Assembly: GCF_900100305.1 (NCBI RefSeq) | Contig: NZ_FNEY01000014.1 | Coordinates: 1-64,000, forward strand | From: Paracidovorax citrulli | GTDB taxonomy: Bacteria; Pseudomonadota; Gammaproteobacteria; Burkholderiales; Burkholderiaceae_C | Direction of reading: 5' to 3' | Length of the DNA stretch: 64,000 bases | In this document: positions 7,742-15,797 of the stretch, one piece after another | Layout of the letters: every line of letters begins with the position of its first letter | Position numbering within the stretch: the stretch's first letter is position 1 | Notes under the pieces: model-generated | Database searches by the model: none | What the model was told of the DNA's origin: nothing | What the model saw: the letters and a program-made list of their open reading frames with translations, nothing else | Translations under genes and position numbers: made by a program

Positions 7742-8211
7742 GGTGCCACCTCGGCGGATGGAGAAACGGTGCCGCGCGCACGGCGGCGGAAGGGGTAGGC
7801 GGTCTTGCGCGTACCGCCCTGGGGCTCGAGCCGGTAGAGCAGATCGCCGTCGCGCTCGCCGGTGCGCTGCCAGCCGTGCCGGTCGAGGAAGCGCAGGCAG
7901 CGGGTGTTGTTCCGCTCCACCGCGACCGTGATGTCCGGCCGCAGCGCGAACAGCCACGCCAGGGCCGGCTTCAGCAGCAGGGCCCAGCGCCCGTGGTGGG
8001 AGGGCAGCACGGCGATGTGCGCCTCCTCGCCGTCGAAAAGGATGCCTCCGATGGGCTGCCCGTCGGCCTCGAAGCCGATCGAAGGGCAGTCCGCGTAGAA
8101 CGCCGCGAAGCGCTCGCGCGTCACGGTTTCCGTGTAGCCCTGGTCGCCATAGCGCGCGGCGTCGGCGTCGTAGAACACGCCGAGGTCCGCGCGGTCCGTC
8201 AGTTTCAGCAT
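7723..8211 (-). CDS. GNAT-like acetyltransferase in the T3SS operon
   Basis: A 162-residue protein with a GNAT-like fold: a beta strand and acyl-CoA loop region at about residues 67-80 (AVLPSHHGRWA), and the C-terminal NNTRCLRFLDRHGW element typical of the family. The substrate is unknown. The RxxGxG loop is degenerate, so activity is uncertain. It sits between an HrpB1-like gene and an unknown gene in the operon that starts with the translocator-like gene, and overlaps the next gene by 19 bp. The last 25 residues are basic and then His/Thr-rich. AGGGAG precedes the start. It may modify a T3SS component or be an unrelated passenger. Confidence 0.65.
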   Translation of the reverse strand: MLKLTDRADLGVFYDADAARYGDQGYTETVTRERFAAFYADCPSIGFEADGQPIGGILFDGEEAHIAVLPSHHGRWALLLKPALAWLFALRPDITVAVERNNTRCLRFLDRHGWQRTGERDGDLLYRLEPQGGTRKTAYPFRRRARGTVSPSAEVAPCTHTH

Positions 8212-8239
8212 GGGATGCTCCCTGGTGCGCGTCCGGCGG

Positions 8240-8626
8240 TCAGGCCGCGAGCGCGGCAGGTTCGTCTTCGGGGTCCATCTGCAGCAGCTGGCGCATCGCC
8301 TTGCGCACGTGCGGATCGTCGCTTTCCAGGCCCTGCTGCGCGTGGTAGTGCCATGTCGGGTCGCCCAGGATGTTCAGGCACAGGGCCTTGAGTTCCGGCG
8401 CTGTGTCCTCGCCCAGGGTGTTCAGGTACTGCAGGGCCTCGGTGATGTAGCCGCGCTGGATGGCGATCAGCACCGGGAAGATCAGGTGCTCCTCGGTTTC
8501 GGGGTTCAGCGCGTTCATCTCGTCGAGCAGCGTCTCGGCCTCGTCGAGGCGGTCGTCGCGCAGCGCCTCCACCAGGCGCACGGCCAGGGCGGCGACAGGG
8601 TCATCGGGAAGTTGGGTTTCGTCCAT
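8240..8626 (-). CDS. HrpB1/HrpK-like protein, likely chaperone
   Basis: A 128-residue acidic protein with TPR-like helices (LDEAETLLDEMNALNPET at about residues 27-44) and NILGDPTWHYH near residue 84, the GDPxW motif of the HrpB1/HrpK family. It follows the translocator-like gene by 81 nt. TPR proteins of the SycD type chaperone translocators in other T3SSs, so this paralogue may serve the 567-residue protein encoded upstream, while the copy at 461-910 serves the pilin. The family call rests on the motif and length; the client is inferred. Confidence 0.65.
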   Translation of the reverse strand: MDETQLPDDPVAALAVRLVEALRDDRLDEAETLLDEMNALNPETEEHLIFPVLIAIQRGYITEALQYLNTLGEDTAPELKALCLNILGDPTWHYHAQQGLESDDPHVRKAMRQLLQMDPEDEPAALAA

Positions 8627-8707
8627 GGCTTGGCGTGCCTTTGCAAAGGAAGTGGAAATGGGGCCGGGCAGGGCGGGTACGGGCCGCCCGCCCGGCGGCG
8701 GGCCGCG

Positions 8708-10411
8708 TCAGGCCCGGATCTGGTAGTGGCTGATCTGGGCTTCGAACTGCACCTGCAGCGTTGCCGCCGTGGGGCTGCCACCCAGCGCGAGCTTGTCGGC
8801 GAGGCCCTGCTCGACGGTCTGGCGCGCGGCCTGGCCGATGGCGCCCTGCACCGCGTCGAAGACGCTGCGCGAGGCCTGCTCGATGGGCTGCATCGCCGCG
8901 TTGCGGGTGATGCTCGCCAGGTCGCCGCCCAGGGCGCGGGCGTTGTTGCCGCCGCCGCCCGTCAGGCCCTGCAGCAGGCGCTGCCCGATGGCATCGGTGG
9001 CCTGGCGGGTGGCCTGGTCGATGGCCATCTCGATGGACAGGCCCATCTGCTGGCGGATCTGCGCGGCGGCATGGCGCGCCATCTGGACCGGGCCTTGTCC
9101 GGCGGGGGCATCGGTGTCCGATGCCTCCGACAGCGAGGCGAAGCCCTTGAGCGACGACGCGTCCATCTGGCCGAGCGCGCTCTGGATGGCGTCCAGGATG
9201 GTGCGTGCGACCACCTGCTGCACGAACTGGTCCACGGCCAGCAGGACGGCCCCCTTGGCGGCCGCGAGGGCGGTGTACGGTGCCATCGGCGGCAGTGCGC
9301 CGTCCACGCCGCGCTGGCGGCCCGTGAAGGCATGGTTCACCGCGGCGCCGGCCACGCCCGCGGCGGCGTCCGTGCCGATGGCGCCCAGGGTGGAGCCCAG
9401 GCCCGTGCCCGTGCCCGCGCCTGCGCCCAGCGGCGACAGTTGCTGGTAGATCGCACCCTGGACGGCGGTCTGCGCCGAGACGTTCAGGCTGTCGAGCGCG
9501 GCGTCCGTGGCGGCGGTCTGCACACCGCGCAGTTGCTCGCCGGCCGTGGCGCGCGTGCCGTCGGCGCGGCGGTGGCCGGCGGTGGCCTGGAAGAGGGCGG
9601 CGTTCGCCGCGTTGTCGAAGGCGTTCGCTCCTGCTTCGCCCACGCGCGAATCGCCATTGGGGTCCAGGGTCATCTGCACCTTCATCGTGAGCGTGGACAC
9701 CTGCTCCTGCGCGAAGCCAAGGGCGGCCGTGCGCGCCGTGTCCTGCACGGCGTGCTGGGCACCCTGAACCATGCCCGTGGCGCCCGTGCCGCAGCCCGCG
9801 AACCGGCCGGCGCGCGATCCGCCCAGTCCCCCGCCCACCGCCGCGCCCACCATATCGGTGGCGAGCGCTCCGAAGCGGGAAGTCCCGTTCGGGTCCAGCA
9901 CCCTGGAGGCGAGATTCGTGGCTTCCTGGCCTGCCATCCCGATGGCGGCATCCACCGCCATGCGGGCCATGTTCTTGGCGACGCCGCCGGGGCCGAAGTT
10001 GGACGCCGTGTCCACCACCCCCATGGCCAGCTGTGTCAGGCCCTCGAAGGCTTTGGAGAAATTGCCCTTGGCGATGCCCTTGACCGTGTTGAGCACGCCG
10101 TCCTTGATGTTGGAGAGGCCTCCTTCCACGCTGTCCACCACGGAGTCGGCCAGCTTCTGCGCGGTTTTCTGCACCTTGTTCAGCACCTTGTCGAGCGCGC
10201 CGTCGAGCAGCGTGTTGGCCGCCATCGCTGCGGGCATGAGGTTCATGGCGCCGCGCGCCATGGTCAGGGTGGCGTCGGCCAGGCCCTTGAGGCCCTGGGC
10301 CGCGGCCTTCAGGTTCAGCGTGACGATTCCCTTGGCGATCTGGCCGACGCTGTTGACGGCTTTTTCGATTCCCTTCCCTATTGCCTGGAAGGCTTTCTTG
10401 ATGGCACTCAT
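8708..10411 (-). CDS. Large Ala/Gly-rich T3SS translocator- or effector-like protein
   Basis: A 567-residue protein starting MSAIKKAFQAIGKGIEKAVN, with no Sec signal. It is rich in Ala and Gly with amphipathic and weakly hydrophobic helices (for example GAAVGGGLGG near residue 193), a composition seen in pore-forming translocators and harpins. The element LDPNGxSRxG occurs twice (about residues 172 and 248). It heads an operon with an HrpB1-like gene and is preceded by a one-mismatch PIP box at 10551-10575. AGGAG lies 9 nt upstream of the ATG. HrpF/HrpK-type translocator is the favoured role; effector or harpin are alternatives. I cannot match it to a named family. Confidence 0.6.
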   Translation of the reverse strand: MSAIKKAFQAIGKGIEKAVNSVGQIAKGIVTLNLKAAAQGLKGLADATLTMARGAMNLMPAAMAANTLLDGALDKVLNKVQKTAQKLADSVVDSVEGGLSNIKDGVLNTVKGIAKGNFSKAFEGLTQLAMGVVDTASNFGPGGVAKNMARMAVDAAIGMAGQEATNLASRVLDPNGTSRFGALATDMVGAAVGGGLGGSRAGRFAGCGTGATGMVQGAQHAVQDTARTAALGFAQEQVSTLTMKVQMTLDPNGDSRVGEAGANAFDNAANAALFQATAGHRRADGTRATAGEQLRGVQTAATDAALDSLNVSAQTAVQGAIYQQLSPLGAGAGTGTGLGSTLGAIGTDAAAGVAGAAVNHAFTGRQRGVDGALPPMAPYTALAAAKGAVLLAVDQFVQQVVARTILDAIQSALGQMDASSLKGFASLSEASDTDAPAGQGPVQMARHAAAQIRQQMGLSIEMAIDQATRQATDAIGQRLLQGLTGGGGNNARALGGDLASITRNAAMQPIEQASRSVFDAVQGAIGQAARQTVEQGLADKLALGGSPTAATLQVQFEAQISHYQIRA

Positions 10412-11386
10412 CGGTAGTGGCTCCTGGTGTTGACGTGGAAAAAAGCACCGGTGCACCCAGGCACTTTCACCATCGGAGGGGGAATCGTGGATCGGTGGAC
10501 CAACGCGACTACCACTGTGCGGGCGCGGCCCGGCGCGGCATGCAGGCGGTGCGATGCCATGTAAGAGGATGCGAAGCGACCGGCCCGTCGCCGTGGCAGG
10601 CGCCGCATGCGCTCGTCAGCGCGTACGAGAAGGTTTACCGGGCCGCGGGACCTTGCGTCGGCGCAGGGCCTTCAGCTCGTACGGGTGTCCGATTTCTGCC
10701 GCCATGCTCGGTTGCCGCCAGGGGTGCTGCTCGGCGACAGTGCCATGGCGTCAGTCCGCAAGACCCGCAAGCGCAGAACGGCTCCAGCAGTGGGCGCCGT
10801 ATAACGGCACGCTGTCCGGACCGGGTGTGGACGACTGCAGACCTCGTTGCTGCTCGGCCGATGCCGGCGCATCGCGGGAACACCGCGACAATGCGTCCGG
10901 TTACGGGGTGGCTGCGGTGTGCTCGAAGGCCTGGCCTGCGAATGGGCTTGCCGCAAGTCGAACGCATCGACAGTGCCACCCTTGGGCATTACACTCAGGC
11001 GGATCCGGTTCGCGGCCTGCGCAATGGCTGCTGGACCTCCAACGACCAAACCGGCCGAGCATCATGACCTGCAGCGCATCGTTCAACGTAGCCAAGTGGT
11101 GGCGCTTCTCGTAGAAGCGGCGCACCGCTGCGGTCCCCACGACCGCAGGTTTGCCGCCCTGACCGGTGGCGGCATGTTCCCGGCTCCCGGCACGGCGGCT
11201 CTCACCAAGGAGAGTGTCTTGCCCCCATTTCCCCATTGCTTCCATGCCATCCTCGCCGGACGCGCGCGTGGATGGTTTCGTGCGCCGGTGGGCCGGACAT
11301 CCCGGGCCGATGCACCGCTCGCCACCGCATCGCTGCGCGCCCGGAGCGCATCTGAAAATTAGCAATTGAATCAAGGACTTAAGTCA
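10412..11386. other. 975-bp stretch without a convincing gene
   Basis: Between the translocator-like gene and trpG no frame has a plausible start, ribosome binding site and protein-like composition; the open frames are Arg/Cys/Ser-rich shadows. It holds the translocator promoter (10514-10575) and an 8-bp-stem hairpin (CTGCGGTC at 11128-11135 with GACCGCAG at 11141-11148). trpE would be expected here in a normal trp operon but is absent. It looks like decayed or junction DNA. Confidence 0.6.
10514..10575 (-). promoter_or_regulatory. Imperfect PIP-box promoter of the translocator-like operon
   Basis: On the minus strand TTCGC (10575-10571), 15 nt, ATCGC (10555-10551), then 31 nt and CACAGT (10519-10514). 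One base differs from TTCGC-N15-TTCGC; the -10 hexamer fits YANNNT at the same 31-nt distance as the other boxes of this window. The start codon is about 100 nt downstream. Confidence 0.7.
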
Positions 11387-11959
11387 ATGACAGTTCTGAT
11401 GGTCGACAACTACGACAGCTTCACCTACAACATCGTCCAGTACTTCGGAGAACTGGGCGCCCAGGTGGAAGTGCACCGCAACGACGAGATCACCGTGGAG
11501 GAGATCGCGGCCCGCAATCCGCGCCATCTCGTCATCTCGCCCGGCCCGTGCTCGCCCGCGGAGGCCGGTGTCTCCGTGGAGGCCATCCGCCACTTCGCGG
11601 GCAAGCTGCCCATCCTGGGCGTGTGCCTGGGCCACCAGTCCATCGGGGCGGCCTTCGGCGGGCGCATCATCCGGGCCCGCGAACTGATGCACGGCAAGAC
11701 CAGCACCATCACCACCACCGGCCAGGGCGTGTTCGCCGGGCTGCCGGAGCAGTTCACCGTGAACCGCTACCACTCGCTGTCCATCGAGCGCGAGTCCTGC
11801 CCCGAGGTGCTGGAGGTCACGGCCTGGACAGACGATGGCGAGATCATGGGCGTGCGCCACAAGGAACTGCCCATCGAAGGCGTGCAGTTCCACCCCGAGA
11901 GCATCCTCACCGAGCATGGGCATGCCATGCTGAAGAACTTCCTCTCGATGAAGGCGTGA
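11387..11959 (+). CDS. trpG: Anthranilate synthase glutamine amidotransferase subunit
   Basis: A 190-residue class I glutamine amidotransferase. It starts [15 protein letters not shown]. The nucleophile is C80 in [10 protein letters not shown], and the catalytic His-Glu pair is in VQFHPESIL near the C-terminus. With TrpE it releases ammonia from glutamine for anthranilate synthesis in tryptophan biosynthesis; the same subunit can serve p-aminobenzoate synthesis. AAGGA lies upstream of the ATG. It heads trpG-(lysE family)-trpD-(51 aa)-trpC. trpE is not adjacent; the T3SS region precedes it. Confidence 0.95.
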   Translation: MTVLMVDNYDSFTYNIVQYFGELGAQVEVHRNDEITVEEIAARNPRHLVISPGPCSPAEAGVSVEAIRHFAGKLPILGVCLGHQSIGAAFGGRIIRARELMHGKTSTITTTGQGVFAGLPEQFTVNRYHSLSIERESCPEVLEVTAWTDDGEIMGVRHKELPIEGVQFHPESILTEHGHAMLKNFLSMKA

Positions 11960-12030
11960 CCGCCATGGACGCCTCCCCGGTCTCCACCGGTCCCGCGCCG
12001 GCCGCCGCCGGTCGCCGGTAAGGATTCGCC

Positions 12031-12714
12031 GTGCCGGATTTCCACCATCTGCTGCTGTTCGTCGCCGCGGGCTGGCTGCTGAACCTCACGCCCGGGCCGG
12101 ATGTCTTCTACATCGCCACGCATGCCCTGCGATCGGGGGCGCGCGCCGGCATCGTGGCGGGCCTGGGCGTCACCGCGGGCTGCTTCGTCCACGTGGCCGC
12201 CGCGGCGCTCGGCGTGGGGGCGCTGCTTGCCACGTCGGCCACCGCGTTCTCCGTGCTCAAGTGGGCCGGTGCGGCCTACCTGGTCTGGATGGGCGTGCGC
12301 ATGCTGCGCGCCCGGCCGGGCGGCGGCCTCGCGGCCGTGGCCCGCACCGCGGGACCGGCGGGCGAGGGCGCCGCCGCTGTGGACGCCGCAGCCGGCGCGC
12401 CGCTGCGCAAGGTCTTCCTGGGCGGCTTCTGGACCAACGTGCTCAACCCGAAGGTGGCCATCTTCTTCCTGGCCTTCGTTCCCCAGTTCATCGCGCCGGG
12501 CGCGGAGCACAAGGCCCTGGCCTTCGTGCTGCTGGGCACGCTGTTCAACCTCAATGCCATCCCCGTGAACGTGGGCTGGGCCCTGGCCGCCGCCTGGATT
12601 GCGCGGCGCGCCGCCCTGGTGCAGCGCCGCATGCACTGGCTCGACCGCGCGGCCGGCGCCATGTTCGTCGGCTTCGGCATCAGGCTCGCGCTGTCCGAGC
12701 GGCCGGGCCCCTGA
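12031..12714 (+). CDS. LysE/RhtB-family amino acid exporter
   Basis: A 227-residue inner-membrane protein with about six hydrophobic segments. The family pattern [19 protein letters not shown] lies at residues 18-36 and [14 protein letters not shown] near residue 136. The start is GTG at 12031, with AAGG 7 nt upstream. It lies between trpG and trpD in the same direction, 71 nt after trpG and 32 nt before trpD. LysE/RhtB proteins export amino acids or their analogues; the position suggests relief of aromatic amino acid or intermediate excess, but the substrate is not shown. A residue 100-120 Ala/Gly-rich insert is cytoplasmic. Confidence 0.88.
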   Translation: MPDFHHLLLFVAAGWLLNLTPGPDVFYIATHALRSGARAGIVAGLGVTAGCFVHVAAAALGVGALLATSATAFSVLKWAGAAYLVWMGVRMLRARPGGGLAAVARTAGPAGEGAAAVDAAAGAPLRKVFLGGFWTNVLNPKVAIFFLAFVPQFIAPGAEHKALAFVLLGTLFNLNAIPVNVGWALAAAWIARRAALVQRRMHWLDRAAGAMFVGFGIRLALSERPGP

Positions 12715-12746
12715 ATCTCCCGATCTCCAGAAAAAGGCTTCCCGCC

Positions 12747-13784
12747 ATGTCCATCACCCCCCAGGAAGCGCTGCAGCGCACGATCGAGCACCGCGAAATC
12801 TTCCACGACGAGATGCTGCACCTCATGCGCATGATCATGCGCGGCGAGCTGTCGCCCGTGATGACCGCGGCCATCGTCACCGGCCTGCGCGTCAAGAAGG
12901 AAACCATCGGCGAGATCACCGCGGCGGCGCAGGTGATGCGCGAGTTCTCCCGCAAGGTGGCCGTGGCCGACACCACCCACCTGGTGGACATCGTGGGCAC
13001 CGGCGGCGACGGCGCCAATACCTTCAACATCTCCACCTGCGCCATGTTCGTGGCCGCGGCGGCGGGCGCCAAGACCGCCAAGCACGGCGGCCGGGGCGTA
13101 TCGAGCAAGAGCGGCAGCGCCGACGTGATGGAGTCGCTGGGCGTCCATATCGACCTGCCGCCCGAGGCCATCGCACGCTGCATCGCCGACACGGGTATCG
13201 GCTTCATGTTCGCCCCCAACCACCACCCGGCCATGAAGAACGTGGCGCCCGTGCGCAAGGAACTGGGCGTGCGCACGCTCTTCAACATCCTCGGGCCGCT
13301 CACCAACCCTGCCGGCGCGCCGAACATCCTCATGGGCGTGTTCCACCCCGATCTCGTGGGCATCCAGGTGCGCGCGCTGCAGCGCCTGGGCGCGGAGCAC
13401 GCGCTGGTCGTCTATGGCCGCGACGGCATGGACGAGGTGAGCCTGGGCGCGGCCACCATGGTGGGCGAGCTGAAGAACGGCGAGATCACCGAATACGAAA
13501 TCCATCCGGAAGACTTCGGCCTGGCGATGTCGAGCAACCGCGCCCTCAAGGTGGAGACGCCCGAGCAGTCGCGCGAGATGCTGCTGTCGGTGCTGCGTGG
13601 CGAACCGGGCTCCGCGCGCGAGATCGTCTGTCTGAACGCGGGCGTGGCGCTCTACGCGGCGAACGTGGCCGCGACCATGGCCGACGGCATCGCGCGGGCC
13701 CGCGCGGCGCTGGACTCCGGCGCGGCGCTCGCGCGGCTGGAGCAACTGGTGGCGCGCACCCGGGCCCTGGCCGCCGGCGGCTGA
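12747..13784 (+). CDS. trpD: Anthranilate phosphoribosyltransferase
   Basis: A 345-residue enzyme that transfers phosphoribose from PRPP to anthranilate, the second step of the tryptophan branch. The PRPP-binding loop [18 protein letters not shown] is near residue 80, with the following [15 protein letters not shown] loop and the acidic [10 protein letters not shown] (two metals) further on. It is full length for the family. It is in the trp operon between the LysE-family gene and a small membrane-protein gene. Confidence 0.97.
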   Translation: MSITPQEALQRTIEHREIFHDEMLHLMRMIMRGELSPVMTAAIVTGLRVKKETIGEITAAAQVMREFSRKVAVADTTHLVDIVGTGGDGANTFNISTCAMFVAAAAGAKTAKHGGRGVSSKSGSADVMESLGVHIDLPPEAIARCIADTGIGFMFAPNHHPAMKNVAPVRKELGVRTLFNILGPLTNPAGAPNILMGVFHPDLVGIQVRALQRLGAEHALVVYGRDGMDEVSLGAATMVGELKNGEITEYEIHPEDFGLAMSSNRALKVETPEQSREMLLSVLRGEPGSAREIVCLNAGVALYAANVAATMADGIARARAALDSGAALARLEQLVARTRALAAGG

Positions 13785-13808
13785 GGCGCCAGCCGGCCGG
13801 AACCGCCC

Positions 13809-13964
13809 ATGTGGCGCGACAGCGGAACCTGGATCGCCCTCGGCGTATCCCTGCTATTCATCGTGGCGGGCATCGTGATGCACCGCGTCTTCATCCACAT
13901 CCTGAAAAATGGTGCCCCCGAAGCGGAGGCGCCTCCTTTGAAGAAAGCACCGGAACATGAGTGA
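13809..13964 (+). CDS. 51-residue single-span membrane protein in the trp operon
   Basis: ATG at 13809 opens a 51-codon frame ending TGA at 13964. The product has one hydrophobic helix (residues 8-31, from [10 protein letters not shown]) and a polar Glu/Lys/Pro tail. Its stop overlaps the trpC start by 8 nt, so it can couple trpC translation to trpD. No family is recognised and the ribosome binding site is weak. It may be a real micropeptide or a leader that serves only coupling. Confidence 0.5.
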   Translation: MWRDSGTWIALGVSLLFIVAGIVMHRVFIHILKNGAPEAEAPPLKKAPEHE

Positions 13965-14757
13965 CATCCTGAACAAGATCGTGGCCGTCAAGCGCGAGGA
14001 AATCGCGGCGGCGCAGAAGAAGATCCCCCTGGCCGCCATGCGCGCCGACGCCGAGAGCCGCGTGCTCACGCGCGATTTCGAGGGCGCCCTGCGCGCGAAG
14101 ATCGCCGCGGGCCAGGCGGCGGTGATCGCCGAGATCAAGAAGGCCAGCCCCAGCAAGGGCGTGATCCGCGAAAACTTCATCCCGGCCGACATCGCCCAGA
14201 GCTATGCCGAAGGCAATGGCAAGGTCAGCGCGGCCTGTCTCTCGGTGCTGACCGACAGGCAGTTCTTCCAGGGCCAGCCCGACTACCTCAAGCAGGCCCG
14301 CGCGAGCTGCGCGCTGCCGGTGCTGCGCAAGGACTTCATGGTCGATGCCTACCAGATCTACGAATCGCGCGCGATGGGTGCCGACGCCATCCTGCTGATC
14401 GCCGCCTGCCTGGAGGATGCGCAGATGGCGGAGTTCGAGGCCATCGCCCACAGCCTGGGCATGGCCGCGCTGGTGGAGGTGCACGACGGCGCCGAACTGG
14501 ACCGCGCCCTCAAGCTGCGCACGCCGCTGGTGGGCATCAACAACCGCAACCTGCGCACCTTCGAGGTGTCGCTGGACACCACCGTCTCGCTGCGCAAAGC
14601 GGTCCCGTCCGACCGGCTGCTGGTGGCGGAATCCGGCATCCTCACGCCACAGGACGTCAAGACCCTGCGCGATGCCGACGTGCATGCCTTCCTCGTGGGT
14701 GAAGCCTTCATGCGGGCCCAGGAGCCCGGGGCCGCGCTGGCGAAGCTGTTCGCCTGA
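13957..14757 (+). CDS. trpC: Indole-3-glycerol phosphate synthase
   Basis: A 266-residue single-function enzyme (no TrpF domain). It closes the indole ring of CdRP to give indole-3-glycerol phosphate. The TIM-barrel motifs [16 protein letters not shown] (catalytic Glu and Lys), VLRKDFMVD and LVAESGI are present. AAAGCACCGGAAC precedes the ATG inside the end of the 51-aa gene. It is the last trp gene here; ung follows after 53 nt. Confidence 0.97.
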   Translation: MSDILNKIVAVKREEIAAAQKKIPLAAMRADAESRVLTRDFEGALRAKIAAGQAAVIAEIKKASPSKGVIRENFIPADIAQSYAEGNGKVSAACLSVLTDRQFFQGQPDYLKQARASCALPVLRKDFMVDAYQIYESRAMGADAILLIAACLEDAQMAEFEAIAHSLGMAALVEVHDGAELDRALKLRTPLVGINNRNLRTFEVSLDTTVSLRKAVPSDRLLVAESGILTPQDVKTLRDADVHAFLVGEAFMRAQEPGAALAKLFA

Positions 14758-14810
14758 TCCCGCCCACTCCGCCACCGCTGCCGGGCCCGCCCGGTATTTG
14801 CCCACCGACC

Positions 14811-15536
14811 ATGACCCCATCCGCGCACGCCCCCTCCGCCCCGCCTTCGCAGTTGCAGAGCGCCGATCCCGCCGACTGGCCGGTGGCGTCCGGCTGGCAG
14901 CCGCTGGTCGATGATTTCTTCGCGAGCGCGCGCGGGCAGGCGCTGCTGGGCTTCCTGCGCCAGCGGCTGGATGCGGGTGCGGTGATCTTTCCGCCTCGGC
15001 CGCTGCGCGCGCTGGAGCTCACGCCGCCGGAGTCGGTGCGCGTGGTCATCCTGGGACAGGACCCCTACCACGGGCGCGGCCAGGCCGAAGGGCTGGCCTT
15101 CTCGGTCGCCCCCGGCGTGGCCCTGCCGCCCTCGCTGCGCAACATCTTCAAGGAATTGCAGCGCGACCTGGGCACACCGTTCCCCGCCTGGCCCGAGCCG
15201 GGCGGCAGCCTCGTCAAGTGGGCGAAGAACGGCGTGCTGCTGCTCAACACCTGCCTCACCGTCGAAGAGTCCCAGCCCGCAAGCCACGCGGGCAAGGGCT
15301 GGGAGCAGCTCACCGACGCCGTGATCCGCAAGGTGGGCGAGGGCGACCGGCCCGCGGTCTTCATGCTATGGGGATCGCACGCGCAGTCCAAGCGGCCGCT
15401 CATCGACGCCAGCCGCCACCTCGTGCTGACCGCCAACCATCCATCGCCCCTGTCCGCACTGAGGCCGCCCGTGCCCTTCATCGGCTGCGGGCATTTCGGC
15501 CGGGCGCGGGAGTTCCGCGAGCAGCAGAGCGGCTGA
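14811..15536 (+). CDS. ung: Uracil-DNA glycosylase, family 1
   Basis: A 241-residue base-excision repair enzyme that removes uracil from DNA. The water-activating motif is GQDPYH (residues 82-87, D84) and the DNA-intercalating loop is HPSPLSA near residue 209. Length and motifs are those of family 1. A Pro/Ser-rich N-terminal extension of about 20 residues is poorly conserved in such proteins. It probably reads through from trpC. Confidence 0.97.
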   Translation: MTPSAHAPSAPPSQLQSADPADWPVASGWQPLVDDFFASARGQALLGFLRQRLDAGAVIFPPRPLRALELTPPESVRVVILGQDPYHGRGQAEGLAFSVAPGVALPPSLRNIFKELQRDLGTPFPAWPEPGGSLVKWAKNGVLLLNTCLTVEESQPASHAGKGWEQLTDAVIRKVGEGDRPAVFMLWGSHAQSKRPLIDASRHLVLTANHPSPLSALRPPVPFIGCGHFGRAREFREQQSG

Positions 15537-15661
15537 CGCGTTGCGGCGAAGCGTTTCCGGCGGAGCGCCCCACGGACTCGCGTGCAGTACGTGCATGACA
15601 GTAAGCGGGAGGAAGACACCATGAGGGCCGTGTGAGCCGCTCCGGATCGCAGGGCGGGCAG

Positions 15662-15723
15662 TTCGCGCAAAGGTGAGCGGCTTCGCCACGGGCGGAGCGC
15701 CGCCCCGTGCGCGGGCGCAGCAT
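15662..15723 (+). promoter_or_regulatory. Perfect PIP-box promoter of effector candidate 1
   Basis: TTCGC (15662-15666), 15 nt, TTCGC (15682-15686), 31 nt, CAGCAT (15718-15723). It fits the full TTCGC-N15-TTCGC-N30-32-YANNNT pattern of HrpX/HrpB promoters. The gene start at 15798 is 74 nt downstream of the -10 box. Confidence 0.92.
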
Positions 15724-15797
15724 GGTGCCTCCTCGGGTGGGGAAATCCGTGCGGGGTCGCGGGCTGCCCGAGCGGTCCCATCGTCAGGCGGTCTACC

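Noticed and set aside
10554-11114. Open frames in the gap before trpG
   Set aside because: Cys/Arg/Ser-rich products, several overlapping frames of equal quality, no ribosome binding site; treated as non-coding.
15600-15636. Mini-frame ATG AGG GCC GTG TGA after GGGAGGAAGACACC
   Set aside because: The ribosome binding site is strong but only four codons follow and it lies upstream of the PIP box. It could be the start of a deleted gene but cannot be supported.
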